From Trichopria drosophilae (taxonomy: Eukaryota > Arthropoda > Insecta > Hymenoptera > Diapriidae): a stretch of 64,000 bases of DNA. The stretch lies in the NCBI GenBank assembly GCA_030407085.1, contig CM059587.1, positions 19,193,001 to 19,257,000 of the forward strand. Direction: 5' to 3'. A program made the translations under genes and the position numbers. Below the pieces are notes generated by a model. That model was not told the DNA's origin, did not search any database, and saw only the letters and a list, made by a program, of their open reading frames with translations. Shown here one piece after another: positions 47,325 through 60,200 of this stretch (positions are counted from its first letter, which is position 1; each line of letters begins with the position of its first letter).

Positions 47325-47590
47325 CGATGGTTGATACGAAGAACCTGACATCTCAAACGAGGCGGAAAACTGGACAACTCAGTTTTGGTACGAAGAACTG
47401 GACATTTCGGCACTTGCGACGAAAAAACGGCCATTTCGTGTTGTGCCATCAAAAACCGGACATTTAAAAAGCTGCTGTGATATAATAAATCGCTATAGAA
47501 CATCTTGAAATGTCCGGTTCTTCGTCACAAAACTTTCGAAATATCCAGTTCTTCGTCTCACGTTTAAGATATCCGGTTTTTCATGCAGAC
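47325..47590. repeat. Palindromic element of GAAGAACTGGACATTTC words
   Basis: GAAGAACCTGACATCTC, GAAGAACTGGACATTTC and AAAAACCGGACATTT on the left are answered by AATGTCCGGTTCTTCG, ATATCCAGTTCTTCG and ATATCCGGTTTTTC on the right. A ~15-bp unit is thus repeated directly within each arm and inverted between arms. Confidence 0.7.
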
Positions 47591-47819
47591 ATCAGAATAA
47601 ACATAAAAGATATTTCATTTGAATTTCTTTAAAAAGTAATGCCATTGCGATGGCATTCTTGACGCTACGCAGATGGTTAACACATATTTTTAATTTATTA
47701 ATTAATGACACGTTGTTATATTCCATTTTTAACCTATTTATCTCAGTTGAAAAAAATCGACATGGTATTCAACCTCATCAAAGCGTCGAAACTGTCACTG
47801 GAAACGACGCCTGATTTTA

Positions 47820-49172
47820 GATTGAACTTCCAATTAAAGTTCCCAAGATGGATTTCAGCATCGTTTTATGTATAAAACAAACATTTTTTAAAAATGGAAA
47901 CATCTACATTCGACTAGTTTTGAGGTCGTTCTTTCGATTGGCGCCACAGGAATTTTTGAAAAATGGCGTTCAACACATTTTTTGACAAAAATACTGAAAA
48001 AGGCGTGATTTTTTATCTTCAATTTTTTTTTAAATTCATTTTTAACTGTGATACCGGTTTCTGACCACCTACTAGCCTGTCAGAAACGTGTTCCCGATTG
48101 TTTTACTTCAAAATAATACATTCACATATTTTGATTTATTTTGTTTTTCGTTTCAAAATGGCGTCTGAACGTAGACAATTTTTGAAATTGAAGAAACTGC
48201 TAATATTTTGGATCTACTAGGTTTTCTTTGTAGTAAAATCGCACAAATAAGTTATTATGAGTTTTATATGACCTATTTTGATTTACGAATGCAGTAATAT
48301 CCCATAAAATCCGATTTCAAAATGATGACTACCATGTGCTCAGTAGGTGCTGCTTTTGCCTTTGAACATATGATCTCATAATTTTTTTCTTGAAACCCAT
48401 TTTATATAATCAAAAAAATCTTAAGAATAACGTTAACATGAAAATCTGAGTGGAATACTATAGTTTTTTTTCTATTCCAGATATGTGAAATTTTACATAA
48501 CGGGTCCGCCATGTTGGATCGGCCATTTTGAATATTGGTAAACTGACTGAAGATTTGAGTTTAACGATGACTGAAACCTATGAGATTGTTAATTAGTAAA
48601 TTTCACACCAACCTTGGTCGTAACAGAATTTGAAATACACGTATTTCTACTGAGCACATAGCCGCCATCTTGAAATTGAATTTTATGGGATATTACTGCT
48701 TCCGTAAATTAAAATAGGTCATACAAATCTCGTAATAGCTTATTTGTACGATTTTACTACAAAGAAAACCTAGCAGATCCAAAATATTAACATTTTCGTC
48801 AATTTCAAAATTTGTCTACGTTCAGACACCATTTTGAAACAAAAAACAAAATAAATCAAAATATATGAATGTTCAATTTTGAAGTAAAATAATCGGTAAC
48901 ACGTTAGAATGTGATCTGAAACCGGTATCACATTTAAAAATGGATTAAAAAAAAATGAAGCTAAAGAATGGTGTTTTTTTCAGTATTTTTGTAAAAAAAT
49001 GTGTTAAACGCCATTTTTCGAAAATTTCAGTAGCACCAATCGAAAGAGCGACCTCACAAATAGTGGGATATAGTGGGATATAATGTTTCCATTTTTTTTA
49101 AATTGTTCTTTTATACATAAAACGATGTTGAAATCCATGTGCAAATTGTGCACATTTGGAACTTGAAGGGTT
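47820..49172. repeat. TTAA-type foldback, ~1.3 kb
   Basis: The left arm (ATGGATTTCAGCATCG, GTTTTATGTATAAAAC, GAGGTCGTTCTTTCGATTGG, CTTTGTAGTAAAATCG) is mirrored to the right, where it ends in GAAGGGTTAA. The left tip is degraded. It belongs with the other GGGTTAA-ended hairpins. Confidence 0.7.
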
Positions 49173-49179
49173 AAAAGAA

Positions 49180-49726
49180 ACAAATATTTTATAAAAAATT
49201 AGCGATGGAATTTTTTCAGAATTTTTCTATGACTTTTCATATTTTTTCAAAATTTTGCGATTTTGAAAATGAAGAAAAGTGTATTAAAAATTCTGAAAAA
49301 ATTTGAGCGTATTCTTTGATTAATTCTAAGAACTTTTTGTTCAGCGACATTTTTTCCAAAAGTCTATCATTTTCGAATAAACAATTCAAGAGGCTGAATT
49401 GCTGAATTGGCTGAAATGAATTAGGCTTTTCGTCGTTCTTTTCGTGTTTGAGCCGGCATTTTGACAGTTTCCAACTTCATTTTCAAAATGATGTCATGTA
49501 CATTTTAAAGTTAAAGGATCGAGGACACGATATTTTCAGCGATCAGTGATCTTCTTAACCGTTTCCAATGTGAAAATGCCGATTAAAAAATATTTATCAG
49601 TGAAAAAATCTGATTTTTTTTGTGAAAAACCAAGCATAACTTTTTCGGAATGGACTCGATTGATTTTTTAATCTTGGTGAAATTTTGGTGAAATTTGTGT
49701 CCTCTTGGGCATTAATGGGTTAAGAT
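49180..49726. repeat. Half copy of the GTCCTCTTGGGC foldback family
   Basis: This segment aligns with the right arm of the element at 53,990-55,241, through TCAGCGACATTTTTTCC, GAGGACACGATATTTTC and GTGTCCTCTTGGGCATTAATGGGTTAA. Only one arm is present. Confidence 0.7.
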
Positions 49727-49931
49727 TTGTGTTTAGCGACATTCAAAACTGTATAGAAACATGTTTAATGCAAAAAAAGTTCCTTTTGGAAATTGTCGTC
49801 AGCCATATTCGATCTACCATTTTGATATTTTAAAATCTATTATGTTCTTCAGTGTTTCGCTATCTCACAATTCGTCGTGTTATAATTTTTAATTGAATTC
49901 GCTTCATTTTACATTAGATAGAATAAACAAG

Positions 49932-50652
49932 GCGTCTCACAAAAGAAATGGCTAAGTCACAATAAATACGTTTTGAAAAAAAAACACAAAAACCTCTATG
50001 TCTTTAATGTATCTAAATTGCTTGTTAACCAATAAACTGTTCAATTCACTCATGAAAAATAAGATTTTTGAACGCATTCCCAAAAATAAAAATCGATTTT
50101 TTATAGAGAAAAGTCATTTTTTAATATGGACTTAGCCAATTTTGGTGTGACTTTTGGACTTAAATAAAAAATGGTTACCTTTTTTTTATCAACATAATTT
50201 TTTAATAATTCATTAAATAAATTTTATTTTTAAGTGCCGTATATACACAAGAAAATTAATCAAATAATTGGTTAACATATAACAATATAACAATTTTATA
50301 AAATTTCAACAAAACAACCGTTTATTCACTTTCATCTTCATTTGTATCGTCTACTTCATTTATATGATGTGCATATAATTATGAAATGTGTGTTTTTTTT
50401 TCATAAATGTACATGTATATTTTATTCTTAAAAGTAACATTGGACTTAGCCATTTTTAATAAACACGTTCAATGGACTTAGCGGTTTTTTTATTTGCATC
50501 AGTTTTCTAACATGCGAGAAACAAACGAAAAAGCACATTTTTTGTCCATTTTATAATGAAGTATAACAAAAAATAGACTAAAAAATATGAATATCTGAAT
50601 AACTCAATTTTCGAAAAAAAATGGACTTAGCCATTTCTGTTGTGAGACGCCT
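49932..50652. repeat. Foldback element, GGCGTCTCACA ends
   Basis: GGCGTCTCACAAAAGAAATGGCTAAGTC and GACTTAGCCATTTCTGTTGTGAGACGCC bound ~720 bp. TGGACTTAGCCATTTT recurs several times inside, in both senses. Non-coding. Confidence 0.75.
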
Positions 50653-51064
50653 CAAACATCAATTCAAAACACATTATTCTATAATTTCAACTTTTATCAA
50701 CTATAGCTCGAAATCCAGTCATGAGGTCAAAAATGACTAAACTGCAAAGTTAGGACAAATTTGACTGAAAGCCAATTTCTGTGCAAAAAGTGCGGGTCCT
50801 TTTAAATTAAATTAAAATTAATTTGATTCTTCTTGGCGAAATGGACGTAAAAAAGTCCTTAGCTGAAAATGTCGCAGTCTCCCCTGGAAAAAAACAGAAA
50901 TATAGAAATGTTACGCTTTGTTTACATATTTTTTTACGATGTTTCCTTTTTTTACTTGTAGAGTTTATCGAAAAAAAGATTAAAACATGGCGCAAGCGCA
51001 GTAATAATTCGCGATAAACCGTTCAACAGTCGAGTGCAAATCACTTCCGCGATGAGTCACGATC

Positions 51065-51070
51065 CACGTG
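51065..51070. promoter_or_regulatory. Palindromic E-box (CACGTG), possible CLEAR site
   Basis: CACGTG lies 212 bp upstream of the ClC start codon, preceded by GAGTCACGATC. TFEB/Mitf-type CLEAR elements (GTCACGTGAC) drive lysosomal genes. The core is exact but the flanks match only partly, so the role is a guess. Confidence 0.35.
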
Positions 51071-51281
51071 ATTCGATCTACTCATTTTTTAATCCATGCT
51101 TTCTAGTGAATGCGAATATTTCATACGCGTATGCCAACAAAGAAAAAATTCCGTAAATAATCTTAACCTCGTTTTAGTTGAAATGATATGACGACACGAT
51201 CGGAGGCTGCGGAAACGAACGTCAACATCGAACGTTCGAAAGTGCAACCACCAAAAGACTGACAATTGATTTGCAAGTAAA

Positions 51282-54200
51282 ATGACAAACGTCAACGTTT
51301 TGATAAATGACAGCCTCGATGAGGCTAATGACGACGAGGATGACAATCGAAGGCTCTTGCAACGCAGACATAACTTCCCATCATATTCTAATGAAGGTGT
51401 CAAAGTTCGATTTCGCGTAAGTATTGAATTTTCCAAACAAAGACTTACCCTAACCTCACTTTTCCACCTGTCAAATGAGATAGCTTACTTGGAATTTAAC
51501 ATTGACGATAAAAAGTTAATTGACGATCATTATACTTACCTGCTTTATACTATTTTTTGAAATATTATCATGTACTGCAATTTTCAGCTGGATTTTAAAC
51601 CTTAACAGGGCTTGTTAACTTTATGAATCATGTCATGTAATTTATATTTGTTGTCGAGTTAAAGTTACGATATGTACAATTATTCATCATTGTTGCAGGG
51701 TGACAATGAACAATTTATTTATTGACAATTGTAAAATAGTAATTCGTTAATCGAATGTTATTGTTTTTTGTATTATTATAATTTTAATTCCTTTTTTACA
51801 TTTTATTTACAGCTTTTTATCAAATATCTGAACTATTGAATCTAACATATGTTGTACGTTAGATTTGTGGAAATTTAACTGAATTGCAGCGGTTTTTAAT
51901 TAATTTGTTATTTAAAATAAAGTAATTAACGGCTTAAACCTACCAATTGCATTAGATGTTAAAATGCCATAGTTTGGAAATTTCATAAACATTTCAAACA
52001 CCTAACGTCGTAATTGCTCGGATTCAAAAACGTTTAGGCCTTGTTGAAATATTTATAATTTTTTTAAATGCACCTACGTTAAATCTATATTATAATTTGT
52101 TAATTATTATGTATGCAACTTGATTTTGAAGGCAATTTTCTTCACTATTTTACTTTTCTATCGTACTGTCATGTATCGTTTATTAAAATATTTGTTGACT
52201 CATGAAATGATATTTCTCGGTATTACGTTCCAAGATCATACATTCATTTTTCTTACAATAATATGAATGATAAATAACGTTATATAAATAATTGATATTT
52301 TGAATAAAATTTGTATTTATATATTGGCAAATAACAAAAACCTGAGAACTACTTGTTGTCTACATTGATAATCATATCACTTATCGTACCAATAATGACA
52401 TAATTTCAAAGATATATCAAATTCTTTTATTGTTCTGATAAAAGTTACTTGTCCATTAATGTTATCAAGTACTTCATTATCATCAAAATTCATTATTTTA
52501 TGTAATATAATATTGTTTAATATATAAAATCTAGAATGTAGAAAGTGCAACAGAATGTACTTCCCGTGATATAATTGAGAGTGTGTCGAATCGACAATCA
52601 TATCGACTAATCAGTGACGACATTGCACCGGGTGATACAAATTTTATTTCCTCAAACTATGAGGTAAACAACTATTTCAGTACATACATGTTCTACGAAC
52701 TTCTCTAATCACTAATGCACAAATTCGTACATTTTAGAGCCTTGACTATGATCCATGTGAAAATCATCTCCTTTTAGATGAAGAGCGAAGGAAAGGTTAC
52801 AAGTTTGTTGTAAAAAAAAATTTATTACGTTGGATTATATTCCTCGTCATTGGGATATGTACTGCATTAATTGCATGCATTGTTGATATATCGATCGAAG
52901 AACTCTCCAATTGGAAGTATGGAATTTTAAAAAATCGTATCCTTTCCCAATATACTTTTATAGCTAACTTAATAATTTTATTTACATAACTGAACATTTA
53001 TTAAATTTGCAATATTAAAAATGTTAAAACACTGAAAGACATTTAAAATTCAGGTAATAATTCGGTACCGAAGACAAAATGATTAATGCGATACAATGAT
53101 GTGATTTTTAGTTGTGTTGTGAATAATTTCCTTAACTTACAAGATAGTTGTTGATCGTTGTGTTACTGAAAAATGTTTATCTGCGCCATACTTTGTATGG
53201 ATCATCCTAAATTCGTTAGTAATAGTCATCGGAGCTTTATTAGTAACATATGTGGAACCAGTAGCAGCAGGAAGCGGGATTCCACAAGTGAAATGTTATC
53301 TAAATGGAATCAAAGTGCCAAGAGTAGTTAGGATAAAGACATTAGCTGTTAAGATAATTGGGGTTATCAGCACTGTTGTCGGAGGTCTTGCCGGAGGAAA
53401 GGTTGGTATTTATAGTGTTTGTAAATATACATAATAAAATTGACATAATCAAGAGATTAAAATATAAATTTCAAAATATGAAATATGTACTTAGAACAAG
53501 ATGCCATTCACAGTATTTTTTTTCAATATTTTTGAAACTTATTGGTCCTTGAAGTCCAGTTTGATATAAGTAACTAACATCCTGACTATAGAAATAAGAC
53601 TAAAAGAAAACTTACCTAAAAGTGCTGACTAGTATGCATCTTCTCTTACCAGTTTCATCTTGATCAAGTCATTCTTTACATTTTTGTCGGCCATTTTGAT
53701 TCCACCATTTTAAATTTTTTAAATGTTATATTAGTAAATAAAAAAGTATCTTCTTCTTCGTATGTATTATGTTTTTCTTAGTGAAATTGATTATCTTAGT
53801 AAAACGGAGTAAATTAACCAGGTGTTGAAAAAAATGTGTTTTTTTTTTGTTAACGTTTCAACCTATTTATTTTAGGTCCTCTTTAGAAATGTATAAATTC
53901 TGTTAATAGTGAAAAACCGCATATAAATCTTAATTTTTAAAAAATACAAAATTTAGAAAATTGATAAGTTCAAATAATTTTAGTTTTAACCCATTCATGC
54001 CCAAGAGGACACAAATTTCATCAAGATTTTCGGAATATTTCTTGACATTAAAATTCAATTTTAAAAATTTTAGACAAATCATTTCCGACGTAAAATTGAT
54101 CGATCTTTCCGAATCTGCTGTTAAATCGAACCCATTTCAAAAAAATTATGCTTGGTTTTTCACAAAAAAATCAGATTTTTTAACTGACAAATATTTTTTA

Positions 54201-57200
54201 ATCGGCATTTTTACATTGGAAACGGTTAGGGAGATCACTGATCGGTGAAAATATCGTGTCCTCGAACCTTCAGCTTTGAAATGTGCATGATAGCATTTTG
54301 AAAATAAAGTTGGAAACTGTCAAAATGGCGGCTGAAACACGAAAAGAACGACGAAAAGCTCCTGAATTTTTTGTTCGAAAATGATAGGCTTTCGGAAAAA
54401 ATATCGCTGAACAAAAAGTTCTTAGAATTGATCAAAGAATGCGCTCAAATTTTTTCAGAATTTTTAAAACACTTTTCTTCATTTTCAAAATTGCAAAATT
54501 TTAGCGTATTTTTTGATAAATTCTAAGAACTTTTTGTTCAGCGACATTTTTGGCGAAATTCTATCATTTTCAAATAACAAAATTCCTGTTTCCCTATTTT
54601 TTGAAAAGTTCAGAAATTTTTTATTTGGAAACGATAGACTTTCGCAAAAAATGTGACAGAACAAAAAGTTCGTAGAATTCATAAAAAAAAAACTCGAAAT
54701 TATTTCACTATTTTTCTACAACTTTTCATATTTTTTCAAAATTTTGCGATTTTGAAAATGAAGAAAAGTGTTTTAAAAGTTCTGAAAAAATTTGATTCTA
54801 AGAACTTTTTGTTCAGCGATATTTTTTCCGAAAGCCTATCATTTTCGAATAAAAAATTCAGGAGCTTTTCGTCGTTCTTTACGTGTTTCAGCCGCCATTT
54901 TGACAGTTTCCAACTCTATTTTCAAAATGCTATCATGCACATTTCAATGCTAAAGGTTCGAGGACACGATATTTTCACCGATCAGTGATCTCCCTAACCG
55001 TTTCCAATGTAAAAATGCCGATTACAAAATATTTGTCAGTGAAAAAATCTGATTTTTTTTGTGAAAAACCAAGCATAACTTTTTCGGAATGGACTCGATT
55101 GATTTTTTAATGGCAGATTCGGAAAGATTGATTAATTTTATGTCGAAAATATTTTGTCTAAAATTTGTTTGATTGAATTTTAATGTCAAGAAATATTCCG
55201 AAAATCTTGGTAAAATTTGTGTCCTCTTGGGCGTTAATGGGTTAAAATGGGAAAATGTGAAGAGAATTTAGATTTAAAAAATATTTTTTTGTATAATTTT
55301 TTTGACATTCTTACCTTTGAAATTTGCTGGAACAATATTGTGGATTTTTTTTATATATAAAATAATGTGTTTAAGTATCCTGAAACTGATATTAAATAAA
55401 ATGAGTAAAACTGAGTAAGAAAAGCAAATATAATGTTATACTTTAATCACTTATTTCGTTATAAAGTCAAAGGAACACTGAAATTATTTGAACTTTTACA
55501 TATTGACGCTATTCGTATCGAAGATTACAAGTAAATATTTGTATGAGATGTATTAGTATAGTTTCAAATTTTGAATCTTAAATTAAATGCATGTGAATGG
55601 AAATGAATAAATGCATATCAAATATGCGATGTTATGGATTAAGTAATGAAAAATATCCATTTGGGAGATATGATTGTTCAAATCTAATGTTGACAGAATT
55701 TTTATTATTTTTAATACAAAAATTTTCAATATGTTTTCTTTTAGATAAGTTATGTTCTGTTGCTAAAATTTTAATATTTTCATAATCAAAATCATGTCCT
55801 GTATCAATTCGATGTGTGGTTAATCCTGTATAATTAGATATTTCACCACAGATATTATTTTTATTAATTCTGTTTTTAAGTAATCTGCCAGTTTGGCCTA
55901 TGTAAATTCCTTGACAACATTTACATTTGATTTCATAAACTACATTTTTTAATTGTAAGGTTTTTAACTGATCTTTAAATGGTTTAATGCCTCCAATATT
56001 GACATTAAATGGTTTATGAACTATTCTGATCTTTTCTTTTTTTTAAATTTTATTAGATATTTCGTTAACATAAAATATACTAATTGTTTTGATAAATTTA
56101 TCTTCTTTTTTGGGATTTAGAGAATTGCATAATTTGTAGACTCGTTTTTAATACAATCATTTATAATATATAAAGGAAAACTATTGTCTAATAAAATTTG
56201 TCTTGCTATTTTTAAGTTCTTTTGTCTGTAAATTGGTTCACATAATTTGATAGCTCTGTCAATGCTACCATAGGCAGTTCCTAATTTATAACAAAGTGGG
56301 TGGTTTGATAAAAAGTTAAGATATCTTCCTGAAAAAGTTACTTTGTGAAACCAATCTGTTTTTAATTTATCTTTGGTATTGATGATTAAAATATGAAGAA
56401 AATTTATTCTATTGTTATTTTCTATTTCAAGTGTAAAAGTTATTTTATTTGGAAAGCCTTCAATTTTTTGTAAACTAGTGAAATCTTTTAGAATATTATC
56501 TGTAAAATTAGAAGGAATACACGTAAGAATATCGTCTACATATCTGTAATAAAACGGTAATTTGAAAGTAAGTTTATTTATGAGGATATTTTCAATAAAA
56601 TCCATGGTTATGTCAACTATTATAGGTGATAATCTTATATTAATTTTATAAACAGCGGTTTGCAAAACCCATCTATTTCAATTTCATACATCGGAAAATC
56701 TTGATGAAAATGTTAACTAAGAGGTTTTCGTGATCGCTAAATACCAATATGAATTCAAAATTTTGAAATTAAAAATGATTGATCAACAATATTGAAATAT
56801 AACTTTCATAAGAAAATATGTTTATCTGAACATTATTTCAAATGAATTTCAAGCGATTCATTTATTTATAAATTGAAAATAGCGGATAAAAAATGACGGA
56901 CCAATTTCATAAAGTTCTTTAATTTCATTTTTTAACTGTAACTACCAGTACCGGTCAGTGAGTGTACCGGCGTCAACTTTGCTCGTTCGCATGGTCACCA
57001 CCAGGCGAAATAAAGTAACTTTTTCATTTCTGTCCGCCATCTTAGATCCGCCATTTTTAATTTTGAAAATCTGAGATCAGATTCGTAATCTGCTACTTCA
57101 AAAATCCCCGAGCAACGAATTTCACTGGTTTTTCACGCAAAGAAAAAAGTTGGCTTAAAAATCGTATGACTTGTAGCCGCCACATTGCATCCGCCATATT

Positions 57201-60200
57201 GAATTTTGAAAATATGATATCACATTCGTATACTAAATTTCATGCAACTTCATTGAAAACTGTGGAAGTTATTTAAGATCAACCAATAACTTCCAATTAT
57301 GGCTCTTTTTTTGGTGCACATGTAATACATTAGTACCGAAGTGATTGAGAGATAATTTGAACAAAAAAATTCAAAATTGAACCTCCTTAAACAAATAATA
57401 TTACGATACTTTTCAGCCAAAAAATCACCAAATAAACTGCCCAATACAAAAAATTTCAATTAATTTTTCATTAAAACTGAATATCAAATGACCACATTTC
57501 TGTAGTAACAATAGATAGACAAGTTTTTTTTAAGTTTTGGAGAACATTTTACGTACTCCATTATTTGCATAACGTCCGCTTTAAACGACTTGCATAGGAG
57601 TTATTAAAAAACAAAAGAAGAGTAGCTTATTTTTTACAATTATGAAAAAAAATTACTCAATTATGTCGATCAAAATGTTTTAGTTATTATACAAAATATT
57701 TCTAATGTTAAAATATAGATTTTCAAGCAATAAATGTCTTATTAATCGTTAATTAAAAAAAAATATAACCGAAACCTTGAATAAAAATAAAAAATCGATA
57801 TAATTTCCGTTTCCCTCCACCAAATATTTTTATTTTCATCTTAAAATTACTATAAGATATCACCAAAATGATATAAAAATAAACCATAATAATCTCGCTG
57901 TATTTCTTGCTGTACTGTTTTATTTTCGATTCTGTTACATGCTATTCCAAACTCGCACTAGTTCTGACGTATCGAAAAAGTGCTGAAAAAAAGGATTGAA
58001 TACATTGATTTAATTCCGTACGCATCTCATGCATTGTTATAAGTTTGATCACTTTTTCGGAAAACATAAATACGAATACGTATTTAAACCCTTAACTGCG
58101 ACTATAATTTCAAAGAAAATGCCCAAAATGTAAAAAAAAAATTGTGTTAGATTTTAATAATACTTGGTACTTTTTATTGGTTGCTGATTGCGAATATGGA
58201 ATCAGATTTTGTAAATTCAAAATGGCCGATCCAATGTGGTGGACGAATTTTTAAATATATAAAGAATCACTTCAATCTTGTTACTAGGGATTTTTGAGGC
58301 CGCTGATTATAAGTCTGTGGTTAGATGATGAAAATTCCAAAATGGAGATAGTTGAAACAAAAATTTAAAAAAAAAAGAACAGCATCGAGTTTCAAGCAGA
58401 ACGGTTCGACTTTTCAAAAAATTTCAGATTCGTAATCAACGACTCCAAAAACCCTTTAGTAACAAGTTTAAATCGGTTTATAAACTTTTTATTTACAAAT
58501 TTATTGAACGCAATGTCATACTTCATGACGAAGATTTTGAAAAAATCGTGAAAACTACTATCTTTGTAGACGGATCTTTTTTTCACACATTGATTACGAA
58601 AATGAACAACGTCATCGTATTCAATACACCTTAGACTGTCTAGAAATAGATTTGATTTTAATTTACATAAATTCCAGAATTTATTAGTCTAGTTTATATC
58701 ATGACGAAGATTTGCGTTTTCCGACAGTCTGGGAAAAGTTCGAAATGACGAAGATCTTCGTCATCGGCAGTTAAGGGGTTAATGCAAGAAAATGTATTTC
58801 ATAAATTTACATACCGGCCGCTTGGTTAGTAACGACGGAACCTAGAAAAACGCTAAAAAATTTAATGAAAACATACGACTAATATTTCTTCCATACACTG
58901 ATTATATTTTAGAATATATCTGTGCTGAAATGGAAATGCAAAATAATAAAATAAACTAAAGAGAGCTTGCATTTACTCGAGAATCTAATGATTATCAGTA
59001 TTTTATTAGTAATAAAATTATTTTATAAATGAATTCAATATATTTAATATGAAATAAAATAAATGAACAGATACTTATCTGGACCCAAATTGTACCACAT
59101 ACTTTGCGTTATTTTATAGCTTACAAAACAATCTAATTGTTCTGACTTGCTAAACACAGTCGATTTCCAACTATGTATAACAACACTGAGATTAACCCGT
59201 TTCGTCGCAAAACTACAAAATTCGTCGCCGGTTTTCATCCTCCGTAAGTTTATGGATATCTTTGAGTTATTGTTATGAAATTTAGGTTTCCTATAGTATT
59301 TGGGTATGCTCTTTTCGAATCTGAAGTCCGTTTTTCGATACCACTTTCCGTTTTTTAAATATGGCCACTTAATAAAATAAATGAAAGAAAACGTGGAAAA
59401 AAGCAAAACCTTTTTCAGTAAACTGCAATTTTTATTGCAAAGGAGTTCCGAGATCGTGTCAGGCTTCTGAATCCTGTGGCATAATGAGTTTTGCTAAATG
59501 TTCGTCAATATTAAGATTTAAATTACAAAATGGCGTCCTAACAACGGCCCTATTGCTTTGCATTTTTTTGTTATTGCGTTTTATTAAAATATTTCTGGTA
59601 TCTTGTCGTGTATTTGGATGAATATATTTTTCTAGATTATTCTTGAGCTTGATGAATACAAATGGGTGCGAGTCGAAAAACCGACAATTCAAAAAGCCGA
59701 CAATTAAAAAAACCGACAGCCATAAAGCCGACAGTAAAAAAACCGACCGTCAAAATCCCGACACATAAAATAATGCGCACCTCGTCAGGAGGACAGTCAT
59801 TTTTTGAACTGTCGGTTTTTTTAATATCGGTTTTTCGATTGTCGGTTTTTTGACTGTCGGTTTTCGACCTGTCGGCTTTATAATTTGTCGGTTTTTCGAC
59901 ACGCACCCATACAAATCCGTTATTAAAGTTTGGAAATTGAAAATTGCGAATCCAGTATGGTTAACCGAAGTTAAAGAAAAATTGTATGGTATTTAGTACA
60001 TAGATATTTTCGTAGTCATATTTAATTGGCCATTTTGAATTTTCAAAATTTAGTAACGGGTATGTATTGAGCCACGTAAAGAACAATCTACATATTCCTC
60101 AAAATACATGTCAAGATATCAAAAATATATTTTAATAAACGCAAATAACAAAAAGATTCTGTATAAATAGCACCATTTTGAAGACTCCATTTTATAATTT

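Noticed and set aside
50807..51017. Small genes just upstream of the ClC gene
   Set aside because: Overlapping frames on both strands, no domain; more likely promoter-proximal non-coding DNA.
54235..54988. Two related small genes on opposite strands
   Set aside because: They are the two arms of one foldback element; the identical peptides follow from the inverted repeat.
59637..59906. A KPT-repeat protein
   Set aside because: The peptide repeats are the translation of CCGACA units in a hAT-like MITE bounded by an 8-bp target duplication.
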